The notes under the pieces are model-generated. The model worked only from the letters and a program-made list of their open reading frames with translations, did not search any database and was not told the origin of the DNA. From Dermanyssus gallinae (lineage: Eukaryota > Arthropoda > Arachnida > Mesostigmata > Dermanyssidae), in the NCBI GenBank assembly GCA_003439945.1, contig QVRM01006092.1:40382-104381 (forward strand): 64,000 nucleotides of DNA, given 5' to 3'. Shown one piece after another: positions 27,360 through 40,756 of this stretch (position 1 is the stretch's first letter; every line of letters starts with the position of its first letter). The position numbers were made by a program, and so were the translations under genes.

Positions 27360-28530
27360 ATTGATTTTAAAACTGCATTTGATTGTCTTCCAAGGGACTG
27401 TCTGCTAAACACTCTACGATCAATCTTTGACATAAAGGGAGCAATTTTTAACATTTTACATGACATTCTTGCATATAACGTCATAACGATTAAAAACGTA
27501 CAAGAACCCGTAACACAAACAATCGGAGTGGCCCAAGGAGACTCAGCTAGCCCTTTCCATTTCATTCTGTACGTGACTGGACTCTCGGATCTGCTCCGTG
27601 GTCTCAACGTGGCCCCACACGCTTTCTATGCACATGACTTGGTTATCCTAGTAAAATCCCGAAATCGTCTTCAGTTTTATCTCAACGAGACTACACAATG
27701 GTGTGAACAGAACAAACTCTCGATCAACACAGATAAAACGAAGATAATGCGTTTCAGCAGAGGAGGATCATATGCTGCTAGAGACCATTGCTTGAAAATA
27801 AACAAGAGAGTGCTTGAGGTGGTCAACAGCTTCACTTACCTAGGGGTTATCCTAACCCCAAGGCTCTCATTTAGTACACATGTTGACGGAGTACGGGCAA
27901 AAGCGGCGGCCACAATCACCTTACTAGGAGATCTACGCGACGTAGACCTAAAAACAGCAATGAACTGTTTTAAAATCAAACTTCTCCCGACCATAACATA
28001 TTGTCTACCCGCCATAGCACCGCATTTGACAATGAGTGATTTAAAAGTCCTAGATAGAGTGAAGGCTTGCTTTGTCAAACGTATATTGGGACTGCCTGAA
28101 AACGCATCTGCCACACTAGCGTTAGAACTGTGCGGAGAGAGAACACTCACGGAAGACTTGGTTCTCAACAAGGTCCCGTTCAACACAGAAGCATTGGACT
28201 CCTACCGAACATTCAGAGAATCAAGAAACATACAGTTTGCCATTGAAGACTACACTGATGGCCCAGCATTTTGTTCTAATAAATGGAAAGGAAGCCACCA
28301 ACGGAATCGTACAATTGTGTGCCGAACGACATAGGCACGGATACCACCATTTTATGTGCATGAAGCCAAATTGTTTTACCATTGAAGAATGCGTATGTAG
28401 TTTTTGTGGACAGTCCGATATTGGGCGGTACCACATGCTTGTATGTAAGGAAATTGTTGGAACCTCCCTAACAGCCAGAGTTGATTATATAATGTTAGAC
28501 CACACTGTTGTATTGTGACTGTAACTACCA
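27360..28530 (+). mobile_element. Jockey/CR1-like LINE reverse transcriptase, 5'-truncated and inactive
   Basis: An open frame runs from IDFKTAFDCLPRD (RT motif A) through VAQGDSASPFHF (motif B), FYAHDLVILVKS (motif C, with His in place of the first catalytic Asp of YADD), LSINTDKTKIM and FTYLGVILTPRLSF to a stop at 28334. A frameshift near 28270-28300 then leads into NGIVQLCAERHRHGYHHF and a zinc knuckle CSFCGQSDIGRYHMLVC in another frame, ending at 28518. (ATT)n follows at about 28555-28582, a likely microsatellite tail. The first half of the element is missing. The motif C substitution and the frameshift mean it cannot encode a working enzyme. Confidence 0.9.
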
Positions 28531-28589
28531 ATTCTATGGTGAATAAATCATGAATAATTATTATTATTATTATTATTATTATTCTTTGT

Positions 28590-28710
28590 TAAGAAGCTCT
28601 TTAAGAAGCAGAACCAAGGTCGACCGCGTTCCTTGGACAGGGGGTGTCATTGGAACAGAGAGGGGCAACGCCAAGATGATGTTGAGTGTCACCCACACTT
28701 AAGCAATAAT
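28590..28710 (+). mobile_element. RLE-type LINE 3'-end fragment
   Basis: The plus strand reads KKLF, then in another frame ERGNAKMMLSV, matching the C-terminal end of the minus-strand fragment at 35898-36150 (EKKLF..., PQRGNAKMMLS). It is a short 5'-truncated piece with at least one frameshift. Confidence 0.6.
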
Positions 28711-30000
28711 ATAATATAAGCACTATTGTAAATCGTATATAATTCATATATTAGTAATTGTGATACATGTACAATTAATAATAAACTCTTGATATGGTTT
28801 CTATTAGCAGCGTCATCGCCATAACTACTAAACAACTAGTTAACAGTAGTTTGCTTAAATGGGCCAGCTAGCAGGCTAGGTTATTTATGATAGTAGAGCC
28901 CATCCATCTATCCATCCGGGCGAGCGGGTTCTTCCGGTGCAACAGACGAGCCGGAGACACAGTACATTCCGTACATCACCAACGCTGCCCGAACGCGCAA
29001 AGTATACCATACATTTCAGATGGAGTCAGCGCCAGCTGCCAAAGCCCCAACTTCAGCGCTACGCAGCAACAGCAGCAGCAGCAGAAGTGCCAAGTGTTAG
29101 CGAGCGCTGATTTAGTGAATGCTTTATTCGTTCATTGCACCTAAATCCCTAAAGCACACATCACGAAAATGCACCCGAACGAACCCCGGTTCGGGTGCAT
29201 TTTAGTGACGACGTCTTTTAGCGTGCATTCATTTCTCCGTGCAGCCTTTTGACGTCGGCGACGACGGCAACAACAACAACGACGATGATGATAATGGTAT
29301 TAAGGGTGCATGCAAGACAGACCGACAGCTGTATGTACCGTATATGATACCGTTGTATCGCTGTCGCTTTGCTTATGACAAATACGTAATACTAATCATG
29401 ATCTTACTGGTCATTCCCATAATAATAATAATAATCGTCACCAACAACATCCACCGTTCCACCGTTTGCGCGATAGTTTGCACCGCCTTCTTACGTCCGT
29501 CGACATGGCCATCCGAATCAAAAATGAAGACACCGTTATTTATTAGTATTATTTGACGACGATTACGCATTTCCGTGACGGTTCCTCGCCTCCCTCCACC
29601 CTGCTTCGACACCCTGATACGGCCGACGTCGAACCCTGATGCGGGGGACAACTCATTCATAAGCGGCCAACGACATATGGTATTTACCACCCTGGTTCAG
29701 CAGTAGCTTTCAGAATATCTTTATGTTGCTTTGATTATCTCGCTTTTATTTATTTATCTATATGCTGTCGTAGCAGCTTCCGCTGAAGCTGCTTGCGGTT
29801 AAATGTTTTACGTAGGCATGTAGTGTGTAAACCTATTATATTGACACTAACATTACCTCGTTTCTTTATGACATGATGCGCGTTGATAAATATCATATTG
29901 TCTCTTAGTACGTCTTGAACATATTCAGCAACACCTGGCAGTTGTAGTCGTTATAAAGTATACACATACGTTGTAAATCGTTAAACAAGCTACAATGATT
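28710..30000. other. Stretch without a recognised gene
   Basis: Apart from the hairpin at 29162-29207 I see only short unsupported frames. Confidence 0.45.
29162..29207. repeat. 15-bp perfect hairpin, 19 bp with one mismatch
   Basis: Arms 29166-29180 and 29189-29203 (AAAATGCACCCGAAC) are exact reverse complements around an 8-nt loop GAACCCCG. The stem extends to 29162 and 29207 with one mismatch. Confidence 0.95.
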
Positions 30001-31420
30001 TAGATTTCCATGGCACCCTCTCAGGCCGCTTGCAGAGCTGCTAGTGTCACGCTTGTTTCTAGACGGTCGCTTTCCCACCCAGTGGAAACGTGCCCACCTA
30101 GTACTGATACCGAAGCCGAACGCTTCACCCGGCTCTTTAGCGCACCGCTCCATATGCTTACTCAACGCTGTAAGCAAACTAGTCGAAAACGTACTCGTTC
30201 AGCGCTTGAACGAAGAACTGGAGGCGAGGGAGGCCGTTTCAAACAACCAATGCGGATTCCGCAGGGTACGTTCCACCCTTGATGCCGTGGAGCGAGTCAT
30301 ACAGGCGGCTCGCGCCGAGCACCGCCGGCCACTATAGTCACGGAACTACGTGCTATTGATATTGTTGGACGTCCGCAATGCGTTCAACACCGCCAAGCGG
30401 TCGACAATAATGAGTGCGCTCGAGCAGAAGGGAATCTCCTTGTACCTACGGCGCATACATCATCGTACCTAAAGGAGCGTACACTCTTGACGCAAGGCGA
30501 AACCCATCCAGTTACGACAGGGGTGCCGCAGGGCTCGCTACTCGGCCCAGTTCTATGGTACGTGGCATACAATGGTGTCTTGCGTCTTGACGATCTACCG
30601 GATGGAGTGAAGACAATCGCCTACGCACAGATGATCTTGTACTGGTGATCACCGCTCGCACATAGGACTATCCTGAAGGCCAGGGCAAACACGGCTCATG
30701 ATCGAATAAACAGGTGGATGACTGAACATCACCTGGAGTTAGTACCCTAAAAAAACGAGGCTCTTTTCCTAACCGGCCGCAGGCAGACGGGGCCTATTTC
30801 CCTAGAGCTCAACGGGCACGCTCTCATGTCGTCCCGCCACACTAAGTACCTAGGGGTGACTCTGGACATAGGTCTAACTGGCCGACCACACATCAGGCGG
30901 GTTACGCAAAAAGTGGCAAGAGTATCGGCCAACCTAGCCCGTATACTACTCCGCGAGGAAGACGCGTCCGATCCCGGCGCCTACTAGCTGCCGTTGCAGA
31001 AGCGGTCGCGCTCTATGCCGCACCAGTGTAGGCGGATTTAGCACTCAGGACGGTCACAGCCCGCCAGGCCCTGCGTCGCTTCCAACGGGGTGTGGCCAAT
31101 ACGGATTAGCCGGGCGTACCGGACGGTCTCCACGAACGTCGTGCTTGTTCTCGCATGCCTGCTTCCGTGGGACTTGCTGTCGGAAGAGAGGAGTGGGGGA
31201 AGAATAAATGGGGAGATATCATGGACTGAGACTTGAGAGGCCACACTCGCTGCTTGGGCAGAGATGTGGACCCGCCCGTCTGCCGGAGACACAAGAGGTA
31301 CATAGACACGCTCCGTCCAAGGGGATTCTGGGGTACTCTCTCCCCCTGCGTTTAGCCTCACACTACCCGCCATTATATGGGCGGGTGTGCGTAAATGCAT
31401 TTTTCACCCCTTTATTTATA
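30000..31420 (+). mobile_element. R1-like LINE reverse transcriptase, degraded
   Basis: In pieces over several frames: LFLDGRFPTQWKRAHLVLIPKP, CLLNAVSKLVENVLVQRL, NNQCGFR.VRSTLDAV (fingers), LLDVRNAFNTA (motif A), TGVPQGSLLGPVLW (motif B), a YA.DDLVLVI motif C split by a frameshift near 30625, KYLGVTLD, then ALRRFQRGVAN, AYRTVSTNVVLVLACLLPWDL. This order is typical of R1-clade LINEs. The 3' end (31352-31415) has CACACTACCCGC...GCGGGTGTGCGTAAA, also found at 7694-7733. Several stops and frameshifts make it inactive. Confidence 0.88.
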
Positions 31421-31960
31421 AGAGATTGCCACGGCCCATTTGGCCACAAGCTCAATAATATATTCCAGCCACAAGCCAACGTACGAGCTACGAGTGCGCT
31501 GAATGCTTATGCTGCCTGATCTAATATCAGATAAATGTACAAGCGGAATTAGACTCTTTAAGTGAATGTAATGTAATAATTTAACCTTTTTGTAATATCG
31601 TTCAAACATGGAGCCACACAGATGGTTTATTCAGTTGATAATCCAGGAGAGCGTCTTAACGCGCCGGCGCCTTAAAATCCTTCTTGCACTTCCTCTACCT
31701 GTGTTCTTTATTTTACCAGGTCTTCTAAATCGGCGAGTAGCAAATACGTTTGGGAAAAACAAACGACTTCTAAGCCAAATGTACACAAATAAGGTTGTTA
31801 CGGTAAAGTACAAAACACTGTATTTGATGTTGAGGTGAAGTTTTCGCTACTAATTCGGTTGTTTAGTAATCAAAATTAAGATACACCGACATATTTATTC
31901 TTTCACATTAAACGACTTTTTATGTTAGCACTTTGGAGTGAGCAATTGTCTCCGCGTTAA
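31420..31960. other. Stretch without a recognised gene
   Basis: I see nothing I can support here. Confidence 0.45.
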
Positions 31961-31967
31961 CGTGTGG

Positions 31968-32830
31968 TTACGGGTTATCTAACCCGGGATTAGCCCAGTT
32001 CAACAATGTGCCCCGAACAGATGCTGCGTTTCCTCGTTGGATGTCAAGCGACAGTCTCTGACGCAAAAATTCCGATGCTCTTGAGTCCCCCGTGGAGAGG
32101 TTAAGGCTTCTACCTAGGCGCTGAATCAACTTCAATGTAAGCGGGCCTGGTCCTCCCATTGTTTCAAAGGCCAATGGACAAAATTGGTGCGGATAACTAA
32201 CGCCTGAGTATTTTCTACATTTGTTAGCCTCTGCTAACCTAGACGCATAACCTGCCTGGTCCGCACCTGCACCGACCATCGAAGGGGCTAATGAGTCGGT
32301 TACAGTTGCGTCCCAAACAAGCATGCGACCACGCTCAAAGGGGGTTAGAGTAAGACCGTCAGGTCTTTTTCCGTCATCTCTGGATAGATCCGGAGGTTTT
32401 AGTACGCACGGAAAGCCAGCAGATCTTAGTGCTCGACTGAAAGTGTCATTTAATGCCGAGTGGCGTGCTCTTCGGCCTGCACTTAAGGCGCATGATAAGC
32501 CATGATGCGCCAAAGCGTCTACAAGGTAGCCACAACGACATCGGTGAGGGACAACTAGGTCGACACCAAGACGCAATCCTGTGCTGATGCGCGTCGTCTC
32601 ATCATCCAAAAGCGTCCCTATTCGTGGACAGGGTAGGGCATGTAACCAGGCTCCAGCCCCCTGACTACTAACGGCTCGAAGCCTGGCTTTGTCAGCCACG
32701 GTAGGGGCTCTATCGATCAGGCTTGTTAATCGCTTTTCTTGCAGAGGGTCTGTCCAACTGCTCTGTTTAGTTCTTTCATCGGGAGGGGAGTCAAACAAAG
32801 ACAACAATCTGTCGGTCAGCTTTTGTAGCT
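31968..32830 (-). mobile_element. RLE-type (R2/NeSL-like) LINE C-terminal domain, open frame intact
   Basis: An uninterrupted 279-codon frame (32807-31968), extendable upstream to ELQKLTDRLL at about 32830. In order: WLHALPCPRIGTLLDDE, a zinc-binding CRCG...HHGLSC (CxC...H...C), an RHSALND motif matching the R-H-N signature, KRPDG followed about 15 residues later by LVWDAT (the PD-(D/E)xK nuclease core), and an end FLRQRLSLDIQRGNAASVRG. These are hallmarks of the restriction-like endonuclease region of R2-group LINEs. The reverse transcriptase is missing (5' truncation), yet the domain has no stop, so insertion may be recent. Confidence 0.85.
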
Positions 32831-32839
32831 CAGATCAAA

Positions 32840-33731
<892 letters not shown>

Positions 33732-33849
33732 TCAATCTATTTACGAGCACGGTTACCCCAAATGCAATGTATGCATGTCGAGGTGAGTGTTGCATGAAAC
33801 TCACCTCAGGTAGTTTCAACCTCGCATTGTTGTATTTGCCACCTCACTA

Positions 33850-35640
33850 AGATGATATTGATCTAACAACCTACAACAAACTGCTTGTGGAGAATTAGCG
33901 CCGGTATGATGAGGAGGAGGAGTTTCGTTGAGTTTCGCTTGAGAGAGCAGAGTGCGAACCCCACGTCTACATTGCTCGGGGGCCGATGCGATCAGTGCTG
34001 GTCTAGCGGGGCTAAACCTCCATCTACCCACTCTGGTCGGCGGCGACTTCAACGGTTGTATTCATAATGGCGCTACCGACAGGAAAGATGATGAGCTTCT
34101 TCAGCTTCTAGAGAACAGAGGCCTGCACTGCGCAAATGAGCGTGATAAATTCACGTACGTTTGCCAATACGGAAGAAGCACTATCGGCCTCCTGTTTTAC
34201 AACCTTCAACATCCGACGGAATTTTAGGGATGCGAGGTTCTTAATATTTCAGCACAGAAGCACCTACCGGTGCTGGCGTCTCTGTGTGTGCCTGCTCTGG
34301 GGCACGCCCCGCACCGGCGGCCGACAACGTGCTTGCCTAGGCAGCTAGATTTGCGTGTATTGACGCGCGAATTAGGGCTGCTGAGATCGACTTCTAACAT
34401 TGAACAAAAAACCACGCTTTGGAGGCTGCTGCCACGGCGGCTGTAGTTAAGAAAAAGTACGTGCAAGACCGGCGCAGCCCTGGTTTACACAGGCATGCTA
34501 CCTAAAAAAGTATTGGAGCTCCTGCGCTGAGCACGGGCTCTACACCCCGACTCGCAGATAGTTGCTGATCGTAGGGCGCTCTATGGCCGACATAGAGCAA
34601 CCTATAATAAACTGCTTGTGGAGAATAAGCGCCGGTATGATGAGGAGGAGAAGTTCGTTGAGTTCGCTGAGAGAGCGAGTGCGAACCCACGTCCATTGCT
34701 GGGCACAAAAGCATTCACCGCATGACAAGAGCGTTGCGCAGCACTTTATGTAATATATTTACAAAGACCCCGGCTAATCCGTAACACAGCCGCTCACTCT
34801 GGAGAGCAAAATAATTTCGCCGGTGGACAGGAAGAAATGACAGATTTTGCTCGGGTACCAAGATGAAGATATGGTCCTAATGGGATCTTTTTTACCTACA
34901 AGGGCAAGTGCCCTAGTTTAGCAGGGATTGTGTTTAACAGTTACTACAGTAGGGAAACCATATTCCGGTTTGGCAGACAAGCCAGTTACTTACTAGCTGC
35001 GAGCAAAACAAGTGAATATCCAATTTCTAAGGAGTAAGTCGAAAACACACCCTCAAAAATCGTTAATTGATTATCTCGGAGTGTTATCAACTGTGGAAAG
35101 GGCTCTACCTTCGGTGCAATTTAGACTCAGGAAGGCTCGAGGTACACATGACGCGATCCATGTACTCCAGTCTGAAGTTGAGCGGGTACTGGGTACGCCC
35201 GGGGGTCACCTGTACGCCATTTTTATAGATTGTGTCAAGGCCTTCGACAAAGCTCCTCGTCACTTACTAGTCGATTCATTTCGACATGCTAGGGCGGGTG
35301 ATTCTTTTCGACGAGTGCTCTCCAGCTTCTTTGCTGAAGACCGCCTTGAAGTAAACATAAAAGGCGAGGACACCTTGCAGCTGAGTCAAAACGTAGGGAC
35401 CTTTCAAGGGGACCCTCTCAGTTGCATGGCCTTCTCTTTGCTTATCGCAGACCTAGCCGGCCATGTGCACAAGGAGTTTAGAAACGCCGTCGTCGTTATG
35501 TATGCGGATGACATCGTAGTGGCCCACCGGGACCGCGGTGCCATTCGTCGAATTGTCGGCGTAGAAGGTTACCTTCACCCTAAGAGCCTGCAAATAAATT
35601 CGCGGAAGACTAAAGCCATTCATTGTGCATGACTATCATC
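33850..35640 (+). mobile_element. APE-type LINE, rearranged, with intact RT core
   Basis: The first part (33870-33980) matches the endonuclease-RT linker that recurs at 34585-34705 (NKLLVEN, RRYDEEE, FVEFAERAS-like). Next comes an apurinic-type endonuclease end (LVGGDFNGCIHN, LLENRGLHCAN, KFTYVCQYGRSTIGLLFY, 34040-34200). Then ACYLK..VLELL..ARALHPDSQIVADRR at 34495-34580. From 35012 an open frame of 206 residues holds RT motifs: FRLRKARGTHDAI, FIDCVKAFDKAPRHLL (motif A), GTFQGDPLSCMAF (motif B) and VVMYADDIVVAHRD (motif C, catalytic Asp pair present), stopping at 35632. Upstream frames are broken. The duplicated linker implies an internal rearrangement. Confidence 0.85.
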
Positions 35641-35897
35641 ACAACCTATGGTATGTTCAACCCAAGGATTACACTAAGTTGGCAATCAATGTCGATGCCG
35701 GTTCTGCTCACAGACGTGCGCTAAATACCACGCGGCGAACTAATAGATGAATCGGCGGTCTCTGCACTTTTCGCCCGGTGGGACGGTCGCTGAGGTGTTA
35801 AAATAGTATGCAACGATGACTGTATTGTAACTAATTATAATAATAATAACTTTTTTTAAACAGAGGTTTATTATTATCATTATGCATAATATAATAA

Positions 35898-36136
35898 TTA
35901 TGCAACATCATTATTATTGCTCGAGTGTCTCTGGTCACTCAACATCATCTTGGCGTTTCCTCGCTGAGGCTCCAATGACACCCTCTGTCGGAGGAACGCG
36001 GTTGATCTTGGCTCCGCTGTGGCCTCAAAGAGCTTCTTCTCAAGCTCTTTCGTCAGTTTGAGTGCCCCAAATGACCCCAAATGCCCCAGATGACTCGAGA
36101 CCAAAGCCATTACCACGTGGTCCATAAGATGATGCG

Positions 36137-36185
<49 letters not shown>

Positions 36186-36190
36186 TAGCA
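35898..36190 (-). mobile_element. RLE-type LINE C-terminal fragment
   Basis: The minus-strand frame includes HLGSFGALKLTKELEKKLF, then STAFLRQRVSLEPQRGNAKMMLS, the same type of C-terminal end as at 31968 and 26324. It begins within or next to a (TA)n tract at 36139-36184 and is 5'-truncated. Confidence 0.7.
36139..36184. repeat. (TA)n microsatellite
   Basis: TA tract at the 5' truncation edge of the LINE fragment. Confidence 0.95.
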
Positions 36191-36229
36191 CTGTGTCTAG
36201 CCTAAATGCGCGTGGTCGCAAATAGCACC

Positions 36230-37609
36230 CGGACCGAACGATCCCGCGGCGGTTTCAGTATGAATGTACATAGTAGATGCACCATCTATTGATGCATCTA
36301 AGTGCTAGCCACCTACCTAACTGAGGCAATGCTGATGTTTGTGCAAAACCTGTCAGCTTTATTGTTTTAGACACGGTAGGATTTGTAGGATTTGATGAAT
36401 AGATTCCGCTCCGGTTTTCACTATCAGCCTAAGCGCCTCAAGGTGGGTTCGTTTGTTGGTTAGAAACCCGACGCTGCCGTCTTCCATGTGTACATCTCTG
36501 GCATAGCCTCCCTCTCTGTATAACATTAACCAATGCCACTAGATATCAATGCCTTACTGTGCACGCTATCAAGCCAGATTTTACACATTATGCCACACGC
36601 ACGGCAGCACGTGCAGACCACGTATGCGTGAAAGCACCGCATTGCTTGCAGGCAGCATACCTGCAGCAGTAGTCCCTTAAAGCAGTCGTAACACGCAAGT
36701 TTGTGGCGCATGCGTGTGGTTAACATGGCGGCTTCTTAGTTAGGTTACCCGGAGGCATAGAAAACTTTGGGAACGCGCGTCATGTCTTCCGGTCGCAACG
36801 CGCACATTGCCACGGATATTTGTCCGTACAAGAATGCAAGCGAGCACGTCCACAAGAAGCACACGTCGTGAATGTGAATTACGAAAAGTCAAGGCAAGAA
36901 GGACGACGTATTATAAATGGACGTTGTCGAACTTTATAAAGGGAGAAATACACAGAAGAAAGGGACACAAGAGAGGGATTAGGCTAGTTATCGATATAGA
37001 GAGAAATAGATAGATAGATAGATAGATAGTAGAGCATAGAAGAGAAGAGAGGATACTGTTTAGTCAAAAATGGAAAGCTTAAAGTGTTGGGAAGCAGACG
37101 CTCATCCCAACTGGCCAGTGACTAAGCAGTTACATTGAAGACGCGAGGCATCACAAAGGAGGTGGTCCGCTAAATTCACCACGCCAGACAAAAGACGCAG
37201 TGCAGCGTGTCTCCGCAGGAAAACCAGGTAGGATATCGCTAGGTATGTGGCTTACAAGTTGAGTCTATCGCATCGAGTCTATTTTTCGTTCAACTTTCGG
37301 CCAGCTTATTTATGGTATACATGTAGGAAGCTTCGGGCGCAGGCTCGCGTGCGCGTGAACGACGCACTTAAGAATCTACCGTTGATGGTCTGTGTCGAAG
37401 TGGTATTATGTATGAATCCCCTGTTCACCTAATCTACTTTGTTGGCGGCAGGTTCGTCCATAGTCTTGTCTAGTTCACACCAACAGAAATATCCGCAGCT
37501 GGAATAGTTAGCATAGCCTGATAAAATTTTGATACAAGCGTCTTTTTTTATGGCAAACATGTCATGACATGTTTAACCTTGAAACAAGGTTGATTGAGTA
37601 GCAGATGTG

Positions 37610-37650
<41 letters not shown>

Positions 37651-40140
37651 GATTTATGTTTTTGATATAAAGAATAACGTAAAAAACGTTTATATATATA
37701 TATATATACTAGCATAGCTCCAGATTATAGCTATCAAGCAGTCACGTGTTGCGGTTTGAAGGAGACTCACGTGTAAAACAACGTATATTCGCTTGATTCC
37801 GTTGGTTTTTCTATTGGCTTTTCGCGACTGCGACACACAGCAAGCAACTATGTACTGTGCCGAGCTGCGAGAGAACCAGGAAAGTTCTCGAAGGTCACCG
37901 TTTGTCGCTGCTAAAATTACGAGTTCCGGCGGCCAGTCCACAGCTGCGTACGATTTTTATTATAGCCACTTTCTCAGGCAGAAGACAATTATTCTCCTGG
38001 CCTGGACCTGTGTTTTATTATTATTATGCTTTATTATCCTGATCGCCTTTCTCTCTCGCCCATGTATATATATATATATATATATATGTATCTCTTTTGC
38101 TAGCCTACGCTACTCGAAAATATGAAACTACGGATATTGCACGTGTCGCAAGCGCTGATGCGATAGGTCAGATGAGTTGTTCCGTCGTGACACGCGTAAT
38201 CCGCCTAACCCGACGTGCCAAGGCAAGCTCGCTGTGTTATAATAATTAACGCGGTCGGTCTCGTACAATTCGTACGGCGCCAACCCGCTATGCTTTGTAT
38301 TCTATTCGCGGTCCGTTTTTAGTCAATTAGCCTTATAAAGGCCTAGTCTATTCTATCTAGATTGTCTCTACGGTCATACATGCACGTTCACATTATTCGA
38401 GTGCAGCCAGTACATGCGCTGCTCAGTGCCAGGCAGTTCGTGTAGAGAAATCGAAAGCATGTAGTGGATATGCATATAGTGGAGGTGGCCGACAATCGGC
38501 CAGGAACAGTGCAGCTAATAATGACTGGCATTTTTCTCAGCCCGTTCGATAGATGCCGTGTTTGGGTTAAGCGGCACAAGAATAGACTTTTCGCTTCGTT
38601 CCGTCGATTCGTGCGAGCGAGATTCTTTCCGGGTAAACGACGCACTACGAGATAAATAGGTTTAATTAATGTGATGAGTCATCTACAATTGTACAGTATA
38701 TTCGGAATATGTATTCGGAATTTGTGCGGCGGTGTCGGCTGGCAAGTTAATGCAGCGCCGATCTATATCCACGGATTTTCTATTTTCGCCTGGAAGCCTC
38801 TCTGGTCGAAGTGGTGATGAAAAGTGAGTTGTCGTAGTTCACCGATTAGCGCATTCAGATCATTCTGAAGGCGCCAATGAAAATCGTAGGGATATCGTCG
38901 GGGAGGGCGAACGGGACGAGTTCAGCGTGAAAACCGGTGAAAAGGGAATGTTGTTTCCGAGTGTTCTTCCACGTTTCCGAAGAGCAGACACATTCGCGTA
39001 TCGTTCACCACCCCTCTCCACCCACCTATGGCAACGTTTGTGCGTTGCTAACCGCTTAGCCGGTTGTCTTCTGCAATCTGTAGATTGTCTTCCGCGAGCT
39101 GTATCGCTTACAGTTAGCAGCCACCAGACGACGAGGATTTTCGCTGTTTGATGTTCGATTAGCTGTTTGTAGCTTTTAGGCCCGACTTACTGCTCTATTT
39201 CGTGGCGCACCGAAAAATATGTATCTACCTGCACGTATGTTTGTGTGATGACGACGACGACGACGATGCGTACTATGGTAGTACAGCAGCGACAGCATCG
39301 CATGCATCTGGTGTCGCTGGGTTTGACCATCGCCGTCCCATGGGCTGGGGTGTACGTGGAAGCTGGCCACAGTCACCAGCAGCCGCCGCAGCTGGGTGGA
39401 TCATGCAGAATCGCACTCAACCTGTATGCCAAATGTGTGTATTGTAGTGAGTGAGCGAGCAATGTGCACATTTCGCGTATTAGATAGTATATGCGTTTAC
39501 TGTTGCCACGCGAATCAGCTAATGTGCTGCTGCTCCGTTTCAGCACGAGGAGGTCGGAATTCGATCAAGACAGCCATTAGTAGCTTAGGTTTTTCTGTCA
39601 CTGTCAATTGTAGCGATCGATGATACTAAGTTGCGTTCATGAGTTGGTTATAGTTTAATATTCGTCTGACTGCCAGGTTTGTTGCACTATTATTTTTGGT
39701 AATAGTGATGTTCTTGTGGTTGTCGTCTTTGTTCGTTCTATTCCAGCCTTTTTGAGATCACGCTCCTAGCAGTTTTTTTTTCCGCCTATTATTTTATTTA
39801 CGACAGTGGACATCCTGCAGTATTGGTATAACGAGAATAGTAGCTAGCCCATTTGATGAGCACTATTATTTAATTATCTAATCACTTTTGAAAAGTTGTC
39901 TGCGCTAATTGTCTTCAATTCATAATACGCTTACCTGTTGACTACCGCCGTCCACATGAATCCGGGCCCTCTTGGTTTTGGTAAGAATGACGGAAAAAGC
40001 CGATATGTTTGATATCGAAAAAATATGATTATGGCAACAATCAAATATTTTTACTTTACACGACTATACGTCTTAAAGGTGAACAAAATGATTTTGAGAT
40101 GGACTGAAGATACGTTTTATCACTATTAGGGACACGCTGG
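36230..40140. other. Long stretch without a recognised gene
   Basis: This contains (GATA)n near 37005-37030, TA tracts at 37614-37650, 37691-37708 and 38064-38085, and a (GAC)n run at 39248-39265. Short frames here have no identifiable domains. Confidence 0.45.
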
Positions 40141-40329
40141 CGCCGTCTTACAGGAGTCGAGCTTTGAGATCAGCAGGCACTGTTGCCAATTTATCGGAGA
40201 AGCCAAAAAAAAGGAAGTACCACGACTTAGAGCAGCTTTGATAGTATAGCCAGTTACAATAGAAACGTTGCAAGGAAAAATGATAAGAAGATGCCAAAGA
40301 AATTGTTGCTGTAAGGAAAATCAATTGAA

Positions 40330-40500
40330 GTTCCACGTGGAAATGCGGCAGCGCTGGGCTGATACTTAAAACATCTCGCAGGTCGTGGTGGCTCGACCGT
40401 AACGGTGCGGGCTTGTAAGCCAAGGTACACGGCCGCGGTGGTAGGCTCACTGCCCTCAGGGGGTGATTTACCGGGATCGATCTGATTATGTATTAAACAC
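40330..40500 (-). mobile_element. LINE gag-like ORF1 fragment, copy 1
   Basis: The minus strand reads LQARTVTVEPPRPARCFKY, the lead-in to the first zinc knuckle of a gag-like LINE ORF1. The same words recur in the fragment at 40757-41510. Only a short piece remains. Confidence 0.6.
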
Positions 40501-40756
40501 AATGTATAATTGTGTGTAGGGTAAAAATAAAAATTAAATTAAATATTTAACTACTAATTATTGCTATACTAACGGTCATCCTGAAGTCTTTTTCACGTTC
40601 GATCTCACTCCTATTCTGACCTTTCCGACCGAGTGCTGGCACCTTGTCGAGGGACGCGCTCCACCGGGTGTGACCACTCTCCGTTCAGGCCTCATGATCT
40701 GTGACGACTTTTGAGCAGTGCGCTGAGTGGTCATCTCCAAAGGCCCTCAAAGATAA

